This document shows, piece by piece, positions 1 through 7,106 of a stretch of 16,886 bases of DNA. The translations under genes and the position numbers were made by a program. How positions within the stretch are numbered: position 1 is the stretch's first letter; every line of letters starts with the position of its first letter. The notes beneath the pieces were generated by a model. It saw only the letters and a program-made list of their open reading frames with translations. It was not told the origin of the DNA and did not search any database. The DNA is from Treponema sp. (GTDB lineage Bacteria; Spirochaetota; Spirochaetia; Treponematales; Treponemataceae). Location: NCBI GenBank assembly GCA_004554075.1, contig SFOB01000053.1, forward strand, positions 1-16,886, read 5' to 3'.

Positions 1-106
1 AACAAAGTCACGGTCAACCGCAATGCGGAAGCGGCAAAGAACTTCACCGTTCTGCATCTGGCGTACTTCCGGTTCCGCCACCAGGCGGCCCATCAAAACA
101 ATGTTT
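1..106 (-). other. SSB-like coding segment in frame with iorB (chimeric junction)
   Basis: Read on the minus strand in the iorB frame, the codons from about position 106 to position 1 give NIVLMGRLVAEPEVR, then an NG turn, then RFRIAVDRDF. This is the pattern of strand 1 to strand 2 of bacterial single-stranded DNA-binding proteins (LVGRL..DPE.R...NG..V..F..AV.R.F), and it is particularly like SSBs of Clostridia. The junction probably lies between 88 and 108, where both families carry a N-(I/V)-V-L-(M/L)-G string. The resemblance to SSB is seen directly; whether the join is biological is unknown. Confidence 0.72.
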
Positions 107-537
107 ACAGATTTTGCAGTACCAGCCTGCTCAGCAAGAGTAAGACAATCAAGGGCATCAACCTTAATGCCAGCCTTTGTCATTGCACCAACCAGGTCTT
201 CCGGATACTCAGCCGCGCCGGTAATTACAGGCATAGGGTCAATCTTCTGAGTATTTACAACAATCTGTCCCTCAGCCTTAAGATATTCTGTATAGCGGGC
301 AGCTTCAAGCAATTCAAAAGAAACAATAAAATCAGCCTCGCCCTTATCAACGATTGGTGAATAAACCTTGTCGCCATAGCGTACATAAGTTACAACCGAA
401 CCGCCGCGCTGGCTCATTCCATGAACCTCGCTAACCTTTACATCATATCCCGCATCAAGCAGAACCTGTCCCAAAGTTTTAGACGCAAGCAAGGCACCCT
501 GTCCGCCTACGCCAACTATCATTATATTTTTTACCAT
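1..537 (-). CDS. iorB: Indolepyruvate:ferredoxin oxidoreductase beta subunit, partial, with aberrant C-terminal end
   Basis: Beta (gamma-domain) subunit that partners IorA in ferredoxin-linked oxidative decarboxylation of aryl pyruvates in the cytoplasm. The 179 codons run off the window edge with no stop. The N-terminus reads MVKNIMIVGVGGQG, the glycine-rich opening of the family, followed by VSEVHGMSQRGGSV at about residues 35-48, the family hallmark. The start ATG shares one base with the iorA stop (TAATG), with a GGAG ribosome site seven bases upstream inside iorA, so the two are translationally coupled. Through about residue 150 (ending NIVLMG) it is a normal IorB. The remaining residues (MGRLVAEPEVR through RFRIAVDRDF) do not resemble an IorB end but the OB-fold start of single-stranded DNA-binding protein. 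IorB is usually about 190 residues, so its last 40 or so are replaced or off-window. Identity of the first 145 residues is secure; the ending is either a chimera or a fusion. Confidence 0.88.
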   Translation of the reverse strand, partial: MVKNIMIVGVGGQGALLASKTLGQVLLDAGYDVKVSEVHGMSQRGGSVVTYVRYGDKVYSPIVDKGEADFIVSFELLEAARYTEYLKAEGQIVVNTQKIDPMPVITGAAEYPEDLVGAMTKAGIKVDALDCLTLAEQAGTAKSVNIVLMGRLVAEPEVRQMQNGEVLCRFRIAVDRDFV

Positions 538-2267
538 TACAATGCTCCAAACTTACACATCTGTGAACATACGCCACAGCCAACACATAATGTTGTATCA
601 ATCTTTGCCTTGCCGTTCTTCATTGCGATGGCAGGACAACCAATCTTCATACACATCTTGCAGCTCTTACATTTTGCTTCATCAACCTTGAGCGGTGGAT
701 TATGTTTAACTTCTTTGAGCAATGCACATGGACGGCGGCTGATGATAAGGCTTGGCTCATTAGCTTCAAGTTCTTCTTTTACAGCTGCTTCACATTCTGC
801 AATGTTATATGGATCTACTACGCGAACTCTATTAATTCCCATAGCGCGTGCCAGAGCTTCCAGGTCTACACGGCCGGCAGGGTCACCATAAAGGTTCTTT
901 CCTGTTGTAGGATTCTGCTGATGGCCTGTCATACCTGTAATTGAGTTATCAAGTACGATTACAGTTGAGTTAGACTGATTGTAAGCGATTGTCGCAAGAC
1001 CGGTCATACCAGAATGCATAAAGGTTGAGTCACCGATTACGGCAACAGATTTCTTTTCATTTTCAGCTCCACCGGCCTTGTTCCAGCCGTGAAGTCCGCT
1101 GAAAGAAGCTCCCATACAAAGTGTTACATCCATTGCAGAAAGCGGAGCCACACTTCCCAAAGTATAACATCCGATATCACCAAATACAGTTACCTTGAGT
1201 TTATTGAGAGCATAGAACATACCACGGTGAGGACAACCTGCACACATAATTGGTGGGCGGACAGGAATCTGAACGCCGTCGAGTTTTTTGCCCTGTGAAA
1301 CTGTCTTACCAAAAGCAGCAGCCACAAGATTCTGACTGAACTCGCCGCAAATAGGGAACATATCCTTTCCGTGGATTTCACACTTAAGTCCAAGACCGCG
1401 AACAAAAGTTTCAATGATAGGATCAAGCTCTTCAACAACAATCAGTTTTTCAAGGCCATCTGCAAATTTCTTGATCATATCGCCAGGAAGAGGATTGACC
1501 ATACCAAGCTTCAAGATATTTACAGAGTCGCCAAGAACTTCCTTCACATACTGATATGAAGTTGATGAAGTGATGATACCAGTTTTTGAATCAGCTTTTT
1601 CAATCTTATTAATTCCCGAGGTTTCCCCCCACTTCTCCAGATCCTTCATTCTCTGTTCAACAAAAGGATGGCGCTTAATTGCATTTGCAGGAGCCATTAC
1701 ATATTTAGAAATTGTTTTTTCATAAATCTTGTGTTCTGGCACTGTGCGGTCTGCAGGCTCAGTAATACTCTGGCTGTGAGCAACGCGGGTACACATCTTA
1801 TACAAAACCGGAGTATCAAATTTCTCACTGATTTCATAAGCAATCTTCGCAAACTCGCGAGCCTCATCAGCATCACTAGGCTCAAGCATAGGAACCTTAG
1901 AAGCAATTGCGTGATGTCTTGAATCCTGTTCATTCTGACTTGAATGCATTCCAGGGTCATCAGCTACACCAATTACCATACCGGCATTTACACCTGTATA
2001 ACTCATTGTATAAAGAGGGTCGGCAGCAACATTCAAACCAACGTGCTTCATACCACAGAAAGAACGGCGTCCTGCAAGGCAGGCACCAAAAGCCGACTCC
2101 ATGGCAACCTTTTCATTAGGCGCCCATTCACAATAAATTTCCTTGAATCTAGCGGCCTCTTCAGTAATTTCTGTACTTGGAGTGCCAGGGTAACTTGAAA
2201 TGAATTCACAGCCCGCTTCAAAAAGCCCTCGAGCCGCAGCAGCGTTACCCAACATCAGTTGTTTCAT
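537..2267 (-). CDS. iorA: Indolepyruvate:ferredoxin oxidoreductase alpha subunit
   Basis: Thiamine-diphosphate enzyme that with IorB oxidises indolepyruvate, phenylpyruvate or hydroxyphenylpyruvate to the aryl-acetyl-CoA, passing electrons to ferredoxin. The 576 residues show, in order: an N-terminal pyrimidine-binding domain (LGNAAAARGLFEAG, SSYPGTPSTEI near 22-35); a central transketolase-C-like domain; CAGCPHRG at 342-349; GDIGCYTLG at 363-371; the Mg-TPP motif GDSTF at 412 followed by DNSITGMTGHQ at 440-450; and a C-terminal 2[4Fe-4S] domain with Cys533, 536, 539, 544 and Cys561, 564, 567, 571. The second cluster motif ends CK rather than the usual CP. Length fits the family (about 580-640). 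AGAGGAC precedes the ATG by seven bases. It is the first gene of iorAB, divergent from the lipoprotein gene at 2414. No convincing minus-strand promoter is visible in 2268-2340. Confidence 0.96.
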   Translation of the reverse strand: MKQLMLGNAAAARGLFEAGCEFISSYPGTPSTEITEEAARFKEIYCEWAPNEKVAMESAFGACLAGRRSFCGMKHVGLNVAADPLYTMSYTGVNAGMVIGVADDPGMHSSQNEQDSRHHAIASKVPMLEPSDADEAREFAKIAYEISEKFDTPVLYKMCTRVAHSQSITEPADRTVPEHKIYEKTISKYVMAPANAIKRHPFVEQRMKDLEKWGETSGINKIEKADSKTGIITSSTSYQYVKEVLGDSVNILKLGMVNPLPGDMIKKFADGLEKLIVVEELDPIIETFVRGLGLKCEIHGKDMFPICGEFSQNLVAAAFGKTVSQGKKLDGVQIPVRPPIMCAGCPHRGMFYALNKLKVTVFGDIGCYTLGSVAPLSAMDVTLCMGASFSGLHGWNKAGGAENEKKSVAVIGDSTFMHSGMTGLATIAYNQSNSTVIVLDNSITGMTGHQQNPTTGKNLYGDPAGRVDLEALARAMGINRVRVVDPYNIAECEAAVKEELEANEPSLIISRRPCALLKEVKHNPPLKVDEAKCKSCKMCMKIGCPAIAMKNGKAKIDTTLCVGCGVCSQMCKFGAL

Positions 2268-2363
2268 AACGTCCTCTTATAAAATCAAATTTAAGAAATA
2301 CTACAATTTTACAGTTATTTTTAAGAATGGTAAATATGCTTATTTCCTATATATTGTTCCCTT

Positions 2364-2392
2364 TTGACGAGAATATGTTCAAGTTATATACT
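2364..2392 (+). promoter_or_regulatory. Sigma-70 type promoter of the transglutaminase-like lipoprotein gene
   Basis: TTGACG at 2364-2369, a 17-base spacer, and TATACT at 2387-2392. Predicted transcription start near 2399, giving a leader of about 15 bases. It lies inside the longest possible reading frame (opening at 2327), so it argues against that upstream start. Confidence 0.75.
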
Positions 2393-2401
2393 GTAATAAG
2401 T

Positions 2402-2407
2402 GAGGAG
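2402..2407 (+). promoter_or_regulatory. Ribosome binding site that sets the lipoprotein start
   Basis: GAGGAG is six bases before the ATG at 2414 and three before the ATG at 2411. The spacing favours 2414. Confidence 0.7.
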
Positions 2408-2413
2408 TTTATG

Positions 2414-4702
2414 ATGAAACACAAATTATCTTTTGCAATTATTTTTCTATCACTTTTATTTACTGCTTGTAATTTTTCAAGCAACGCCCCTGAAAAGTAT
2501 GAAGAACCGGGTAACGAGCCTGGTGAACTTTTCAAAGACATTCTTTCAAGTGATGAATGGACTGTAACAAATCCTACAGCCATTACATATGAAAATAAAA
2601 TCTATACATTTGACCCGAAGCAATCCACAGGTGGATTTAAGAGAAATATTATTGTTTCCAATGCTTCTCTTATTAAATTTGCGATAAATACATTTATATA
2701 TGAGAATTATGATGGAACATTTCAATTTTTGATTGATGATATAGTTAAAGCAGAATATACCGGCATGAATGATTCCTGGCAAAATGAAGTTTTTGAAATA
2801 GAAGCAGGAGATCATACTATTGAGTGGAAACGAAATGACTCAAATCCAGACTGGTTAGCCAGGTGGCATAATAATCCAGTAACAACATTTATAAAACTTA
2901 AAAATTTTGAATTAAAAGACTTTCAGCCATTAACAACAATAAACCAGACTTTCGAATCTGAACTTGATTCTGATCTATGGATCTGCAGCGGCTTATCTGC
3001 AACAATAACAGAAGAAGGAAACCGCTGGCCCCAATCTGGAGATGCTATTGTAGACACTCATGGAAAAATCGTAAAACTTGCAACAATAGATGGAGATGAT
3101 ACCAACAGGAAATGGGGTAATTCATATCTGAAAATCTTTAAAATTAGCGTTCAGGAAGAAACTGCCCTTTCTTTTGATTATAAGTGTGATTTATTCAAGT
3201 ATACCGACAAAGACAATGGAAAAGAATATGCACAAACCTTTAAAGTATTTCTTAATGATGCTACAGAACCAGTTCTGGTAGATAAAGGTACTTCTAACTG
3301 GAAAAAAGGAACTATAATTCTCTCTCCGGGAAATCATACTGTAACATTTTTTGCAAACAGGGATCCAGAAAAAGGATACTGGAATCCATATCTTACAAAC
3401 TCTGTCTATCTGGACAATATCACTCTAGCAGCAAATAGAATTGCCTCTGTAGATATTTATCCAAAGGGACTTCAGGAAACTTATGTGGGCGGCTTCCCTA
3501 TCCAATTCAGCGCAAAAGCCCTGCGTTCTGACGGCTCAGTAATTTCTGATAAATCAGTAAGCTGGTCTGCAAGCGGAGGCAGCATTGATAATAATGGTAA
3601 ATTTTCCCCTGGAAGCAGCGAAGGTACTATCTCTGTTACTGCAACAATTGATGGTGTATCAGCCTCAAACCAGAATGTAAAAGTACACGGAACAAATTAC
3701 CTGACAGACCCTGTAACAATAAACGGTCACACCTTTACAGGAGAAATTAAAGACGGAAGCGGAGAACGTCAAAACACCAATAAAATTACTTTTGAAGATC
3801 CAACTCCAGCCTACAGCAGTTTTACAACAGATGGATTTTTTGTTCTGAAAGGTTATGCTGATGATTGCTCAGTAAATGTTTTTGTAAGAAAGCAAGGTGA
3901 AAATGCCATAATTAACAATCAATATAATCCTGACTACCACTATCAGACTAATATCATTATACCGCCAGGAAGCTTTGAGACAAGAATATGGTTGCGTTAT
4001 GGAGATGGAATTTACGATGTATATATACAAGAATCAAAATTTACCTATTGTGAAAATTATGATGGATACGAAGGTGCCATATACAGTCATGAGGCACAAG
4101 ACTGGGTGCCAGGAATGCAAACATACCTTTCTGTAACTAACAGCACAGGACTCAGCTTATCCGCAGACGACTGTGGCTACCTTTTACCTTCATCATATTG
4201 CCAGAGTGATGATTTTCTTGTATCAAATGGTTTTAATGCAGTTATGGCAGAATTACCGAAAAATGCCAGCACAGGTCAGAAACTGCAGGCCCTTTATGAC
4301 TGGGTAATTGATATCTGTCATTATGATTACGTAAGTTTTAACAACGGAGAATCTACAAACAAACGCAAAAAGCAGGATGCGGCTCATGTTGTAAAATATG
4401 GAATGGGTGTCTGTGAAGGCTACGCTAATCTTTATGCAGCTCTCGCCCGTCTTGCCGGAGTAAAATCAACTTTTCAGGGGTCAACCAATCTCAGACATGG
4501 CTGGGCCGAATGCTATTATAAGGATCAATGGAAAATGGTAGATCCAACCTGGGATGATCCGTCAGACGAATCTGTTACAGAGAGCATCCCAAATTCCGGA
4601 AATTACGATTATTTCCTTATCGATCCAAACGATGTAAGCCATATGAAAGACGGCGTTTCTGATAAGGAAACCGACTACTCCCGTACAGTTGGAATTAAAT
4701 AA
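2414..4702 (+). CDS. Secreted multidomain lipoprotein with Big_2-like and transglutaminase-like domains
   Basis: Exported surface protein of 762 residues from the chosen ATG (2411 is an adjacent alternative; 2327 would lie upstream of the promoter). The signal peptide has a K-rich start, a hydrophobic core and a lipobox LFTAC with Cys19. Residues about 82-170 and 248-339 look like two related beta-sandwich modules, each with an (S/N)W ... G(D/N)HT strand pair. Residues about 341-425 form a bacterial Ig-like (Big_2-type) domain. Residues about 426-610 are of unknown fold. The C-terminal part is a transglutaminase-like thiol domain with Cys667 (GVCEGY), His695 (RHGWAE) and Asp710 (VDPTWDD) as the probable catalytic triad. 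Members of this superfamily act as proteases, amidases or cross-linkers, so the reaction is not predictable; peptide or cell-wall cleavage or surface adhesion are possible. It forms its own transcription unit. No clear terminator follows, except that the inverted repeat at 4725-4764 might serve. Confidence 0.86.
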   Translation: MKHKLSFAIIFLSLLFTACNFSSNAPEKYEEPGNEPGELFKDILSSDEWTVTNPTAITYENKIYTFDPKQSTGGFKRNIIVSNASLIKFAINTFIYENYDGTFQFLIDDIVKAEYTGMNDSWQNEVFEIEAGDHTIEWKRNDSNPDWLARWHNNPVTTFIKLKNFELKDFQPLTTINQTFESELDSDLWICSGLSATITEEGNRWPQSGDAIVDTHGKIVKLATIDGDDTNRKWGNSYLKIFKISVQEETALSFDYKCDLFKYTDKDNGKEYAQTFKVFLNDATEPVLVDKGTSNWKKGTIILSPGNHTVTFFANRDPEKGYWNPYLTNSVYLDNITLAANRIASVDIYPKGLQETYVGGFPIQFSAKALRSDGSVISDKSVSWSASGGSIDNNGKFSPGSSEGTISVTATIDGVSASNQNVKVHGTNYLTDPVTINGHTFTGEIKDGSGERQNTNKITFEDPTPAYSSFTTDGFFVLKGYADDCSVNVFVRKQGENAIINNQYNPDYHYQTNIIIPPGSFETRIWLRYGDGIYDVYIQESKFTYCENYDGYEGAIYSHEAQDWVPGMQTYLSVTNSTGLSLSADDCGYLLPSSYCQSDDFLVSNGFNAVMAELPKNASTGQKLQALYDWVIDICHYDYVSFNNGESTNKRKKQDAAHVVKYGMGVCEGYANLYAALARLAGVKSTFQGSTNLRHGWAECYYKDQWKMVDPTWDDPSDESVTESIPNSGNYDYFLIDPNDVSHMKDGVSDKETDYSRTVGIK

Positions 4703-4724
4703 ACAGATATTGAGTGTGCATGCA

Positions 4725-4764
4725 ATCAGATAGCTATTTAAACTTGATTTTATAGCTATCTGAT
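4725..4764. promoter_or_regulatory. Perfect 13-bp inverted repeat, probable toxin-antitoxin operator
   Basis: ATCAGATAGCTAT at 4725-4737 is repeated in inverse as ATAGCTATCTGAT at 4752-4764, with 14 bases between. The left arm sits just upstream of the -35 box and the right arm fills the spacer between -35 and -10 of the promoter at 4744-4772. This is where a VapB-type antitoxin dimer or a VapBC complex would bind to repress its own promoter. As RNA it could also form a hairpin ending the upstream lipoprotein transcript, but no run of T follows. Confidence 0.72.
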
Positions 4765-4772
4765 AATATAAT
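4744..4772 (+). promoter_or_regulatory. Sigma-70 type promoter of the vapBC-like operon
   Basis: TTGATT at 4744-4749, a 17-base spacer, and a consensus TATAAT at 4767-4772. Predicted start near 4779, leader about 15 bases, with AAGGAGG at 4783-4789. The promoter is interleaved with the inverted repeat at 4725-4764, which implies repression by a bound protein. Confidence 0.8.
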
Positions 4773-4793
4773 TGCTTTGACAAAGGAGGCCCT

Positions 4794-5108
4794 ATGAATA
4801 CAGTTCCTATGTACGAAGCAAAAAATAAACTGCCGCTTTTTATGCATCAGGCAGAAGAATCTGGCCCGGTTTTTATCTCACGCAGAAACAAAACCGTCGG
4901 CGTTATTCTTTCTTTTGATGATTACAACAAGCTGCTTTCAAAACAGCCAAAAAGAACAATTCTGGAAGCCGCCGAAGAATTCCGCAAGAAAACCGCCGGC
5001 ATGTTTACCAACGAGGATATCGATAAGATTTTTGATGTGAGGGATCATAGTCCAAAAGGCACTAGTTGGGAAGATGATATTTTTAAGGGAGTGTTTGATG
5101 ATGAATGA
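4794..5108 (+). CDS. Phd/YefM-family antitoxin (VapB-type)
   Basis: Antitoxin of 104 residues that should bind and neutralise the PIN-domain toxin encoded immediately downstream and repress the shared promoter. Residues about 6-48 match the Phd/YefM DNA-binding fold: EAKNKLPLFMHQAEESGPV, then ISRRNKTVGVILSFDDYNKL. The C-terminal half (about 55-104) is acidic and would be the toxin-binding tail, with VRDHSPKG in the place where relatives have an RDRSPGRE-like motif. AAGGAGG lies four bases before the ATG. Its last 11 bases overlap the toxin gene, typical of co-translated pairs. The family assignment is firm; that the partner is inhibited is inferred from gene order. Confidence 0.9.
   Translation: MNTVPMYEAKNKLPLFMHQAEESGPVFISRRNKTVGVILSFDDYNKLLSKQPKRTILEAAEEFRKKTAGMFTNEDIDKIFDVRDHSPKGTSWEDDIFKGVFDDE
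5085..5091 (+). promoter_or_regulatory. Ribosome binding site that sets the toxin start
   Basis: AAGGGAG inside the end of the antitoxin gene, six bases before the ATG at 5098. It rejects the longer in-frame start at 5074 and leaves an 11-base overlap between the two genes. Confidence 0.7.
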
Positions 5109-5550
5109 TTATATGGAAGAAGAGCCACATTATCTTCTGGATTCAAACATTGTTTCAGAAATCATAAAACATAATCCGGATTTTAATGTTATCTCAAAAA
5201 TAGCAGAACATAATTCTGATTGTGCAATTTGTGCGCCATCTTTACATGAACTTTTATATGGTTTCGAAAGAATGGCAGATGGGATGAACAAAAATTATCT
5301 TGACAAATACATCAATACTGATGTTCTTGAAAACTTCAAGGTAAAGAGTTATACAGAAAAAGCCTGCCGCATACATGCAAAGATTCGTAGCGATGCCGAA
5401 AAAATCGGGAAACCTGCGCCCTTCTCCGACAGCATGATTGCCGCCATAGCCCTTGCAAACCACATGGTTCTAGTCACCCGCAACACTAAGCACTTCACCG
5501 CCATTCAGCAGGTCAGCGACCTGCTGATTGAAAACTGGTTTGAAGCTTAA
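5098..5550 (+). CDS. vapC: PIN-domain toxin (VapC-type ribonuclease)
   Basis: Predicted Mg-dependent endoribonuclease of 150 residues, the toxin of the pair with the Phd-like antitoxin; VapC proteins commonly cut tRNA or rRNA, but the target here is unknown. Acidic active-site residues are visible: Asp15 in YLLDSN, Glu51 in SLHELLYG, Asp111 in FSDSMIAAIA, and a fourth site TRNTKHF with Asn129, as in many FitB/VapC relatives. The length is normal (130-150). The chosen start has its own ribosome site. The stop codon overlaps the stop of the convergent trpB gene (shared bases 5547-5550), and the final codons hold a 10-bp inverted repeat (5505-5527). The gene is AT-rich at first and more GC-rich in its last third. 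Confidence 0.9.
   Translation: MMNDYMEEEPHYLLDSNIVSEIIKHNPDFNVISKIAEHNSDCAICAPSLHELLYGFERMADGMNKNYLDKYINTDVLENFKVKSYTEKACRIHAKIRSDAEKIGKPAPFSDSMIAAIALANHMVLVTRNTKHFTAIQQVSDLLIENWFEA
5505..5527. repeat. 10-bp perfect inverted repeat inside the end of vapC
   Basis: TCAGCAGGTC, loop AGC, then GACCTGCTGA. It encodes QQVSDLL in vapC and lies 20-42 bases beyond the trpB stop on the other strand. It could fold in either transcript. No T run follows on either strand, so it is not a standard intrinsic terminator; it could slow 3' exonucleases or polymerase at the end of trpB. Confidence 0.6.
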
Positions 5551-6929
5551 AACTCATTTCCCGGGAAACGAGGAATCATATCAGTTGCCTTTTTGATTTC
5601 TTCGTCGCTTGGAATATAGTCGCTCATTTCGCCGTCGTTGAAGGCCTTGTATGCATACATATCAAAATAACCGGTACCTGTAAGACCGAATACGATGTTC
5701 TTTGCCTCGCCGGTCTCCTTGCACTTCATTGCTTCGTCAATTGCAACGCGGATTGCGTGGCTGCTTTCCGGAGCAGGAAGAATACCTTCGATGCGGGCAA
5801 AATCTTCTGCGGCCTGGAAAACAGAAGTCTGTTCTACAGAACGGGCCTCCATCAAGCCCTGGTCATAAAGCTCACTTACAATGCTGCTCATTCCGTGGTA
5901 TCGGAGTCCTCCGGCATGACTTGCAGAAGGCATAAATCCACTTCCCAAAGTATACATTTTCTGAAGAGGACAAACCTTACCTGTGTCACAATAGTCATAA
6001 GCATAAACACCGCGGGTCAGGCTTGGGCAGGATGCAGGCTCAACCGCAATAATCTTATAATCAGCCTCTCCACGGAGCATTTCGCCCGCAAATGGAGAAA
6101 TCAAACCGCCGAGGTTACTTCCACCGCCCGCACAGCCAATGATGATATCAGCTTTTACGCCGTACTTGTCCAGGGCGGCCTTAGTTTCAAGACCAATCAC
6201 ACTCTGGTGCAGGAGAACCTGGTTCAAAACAGAACCAAGCACATAGCGGTAACCTTCGTGGGTCATTGCGTGTTCAACAGCCTCGGAAATTGCACAGCCT
6301 AGTGAGCCGTTAGTTCCCGGGAACTCGGCATTTATGCGGCGACCAACCTCGGTATTCATAGAAGGAGAAGGAGTTACATTTGCACCATAAGTGCGGATTA
6401 CTTCGCGGCGGAAAGGCTTCTGTTCATAAGAGCACTTTACCATATATACAACGCAGTCCAGACCAAAATAAGAGCTTGCCATAGAAAGGGCAGTTCCCCA
6501 CTGACCGGCACCGGTCTCAGTTGTAACACCCTTAAGGCCCTGCTTTTTAGCGTAGTAAGCCTGGGCAATGGCCGAGTTCAATTTGTGGCTACCCGAAGTA
6601 TTATTGCCTTCAAACTTGTAGTAAATGTGAGCCGGAGTTCCAAGCTTCTTTTCCAGACAGTAAGCACGAACAAGCGGTGCAGGACGGTACATTTTATAGA
6701 AGTTTCTGATTTCTTCCGGGATTTCGATATAAGCGTCAGTTTCGTTGAGCTCCTGAGCCACCAGCTCCTTACAGAAAACCTGTTCAAGTTCTTCTGCGGT
6801 GCAAGGCTTGTGAGTTTCAGGATTCAAAAGCGGAGCCGGTTTCTTTTTCATATCTGCGCGGACGTTATACCAGGCTTTAGGCATCTCCGATTCTTCAAGA
6901 TAAATTTTGTAAGGAATTTCCTTTGCCAT
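5547..6929 (-). CDS. trpB: Tryptophan synthase beta chain, TrpB2 type
   Basis: PLP enzyme of 460 residues joining indole and serine (or phosphoserine in some relatives) to make tryptophan. The long N-terminal region before the PLP site and motif style match the TrpB2 (COG1350-like) group rather than TrpB1 that pairs with TrpA. Visible sites: GSHKLNSA with PLP-binding Lys116; ETGAGQWG at 138-145; the PLP phosphate loop GCAGGGSN at 265-272; and a C-terminal GLTGTGYFD. The start at 6929 follows GGAGG by seven bases; the longer frame to 7034 crosses the promoter and is rejected. No trpA or other trp gene is adjacent, which suits indole salvage. It has its own promoter (7006-7034) and a leader with a hairpin and U-rich stretch. 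It ends tail-to-tail over vapC without an intrinsic terminator. Confidence 0.94.
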   Translation of the reverse strand: MAKEIPYKIYLEESEMPKAWYNVRADMKKKPAPLLNPETHKPCTAEELEQVFCKELVAQELNETDAYIEIPEEIRNFYKMYRPAPLVRAYCLEKKLGTPAHIYYKFEGNNTSGSHKLNSAIAQAYYAKKQGLKGVTTETGAGQWGTALSMASSYFGLDCVVYMVKCSYEQKPFRREVIRTYGANVTPSPSMNTEVGRRINAEFPGTNGSLGCAISEAVEHAMTHEGYRYVLGSVLNQVLLHQSVIGLETKAALDKYGVKADIIIGCAGGGSNLGGLISPFAGEMLRGEADYKIIAVEPASCPSLTRGVYAYDYCDTGKVCPLQKMYTLGSGFMPSASHAGGLRYHGMSSIVSELYDQGLMEARSVEQTSVFQAAEDFARIEGILPAPESSHAIRVAIDEAMKCKETGEAKNIVFGLTGTGYFDMYAYKAFNDGEMSDYIPSDEEIKKATDMIPRFPGNEF

Positions 6930-6956
6930 AATATAACCTCCGTTGGCACAAATTGT

Positions 6957-6992
6957 TGAAAAAAAATGAAAATGTTTCTTTTTAGAGAAACA
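6957..6992 (-). promoter_or_regulatory. Leader hairpin and U-rich stretch upstream of trpB
   Basis: On the minus strand a 7-bp stem TGTTTCT / AGAAACA (6986-6992 and 6973-6979, loop CTAAAA) is followed by TTTTC and a run of eight T. This resembles a weak attenuator or a 5' stem placed between the transcription start and the ribosome site. No leader peptide rich in Trp codons is seen, and no T-box stem was recognised in the roughly 70-base leader. A regulatory function is speculative. Confidence 0.35.
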
Positions 6993-7005
6993 AATAACAG
7001 TTTGT

Positions 7006-7034
7006 AATATATAACAGGAAGTTATTTCTGTCAA
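7006..7034 (-). promoter_or_regulatory. Sigma-70 type promoter of trpB
   Basis: On the minus strand TTGACA (7034-7029), a 17-base spacer and TATATT (7011-7006). Expected start near 6999, leader of about 70 bases. It lies just after the acyl-CoA synthetase terminator, so trpB is transcribed independently. Confidence 0.8.
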
Positions 7035-7057
7035 TATTTTTTGAATATCACCAGTTT

Positions 7058-7085
7058 AAAATACAAAAGGCGGCACAAAGCCGCC
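7058..7085 (-). terminator. Intrinsic terminator of the acyl-CoA synthetase gene
   Basis: On the minus strand GGCGGC, loop TTTGT, GCCGCC, then TTTTGTATTT, about 20 bases after the stop of the synthetase gene. On the plus strand it is followed by ctgttttt and might work weakly in that direction too. Confidence 0.88.
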
Positions 7086-7106
7086 CTGTTTTTATAAGTT
7101 TTCTTA

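Noticed and set aside
23..891. Plus-strand frames opposite iorB and iorA
   Set aside because: They are antisense to real coding sequence, with compositions unlike proteins of this genome.
2327..2413. Longer N-terminus of the transglutaminase-like lipoprotein from an ATG at 2327
   Set aside because: It would start upstream of a strong promoter, lacks a ribosome site, and would bury the signal peptide and lipobox.
5074..5097. vapC starting at 5074
   Set aside because: AAGGGAG at 5085-5091 is correctly spaced for the ATG at 5098, and the extra residues are not part of the PIN domain.
5757..6302. 181-codon plus-strand frame opposite trpB
   Set aside because: It is a shadow of trpB, with no ribosome site or family resemblance.
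6930..7034. Longer N-terminus of trpB reaching 7034
   Set aside because: It covers the promoter and leader; the ATG at 6929 has a GGAGG site and gives the family's normal N-terminus (MAKEIPYKIYLEE).
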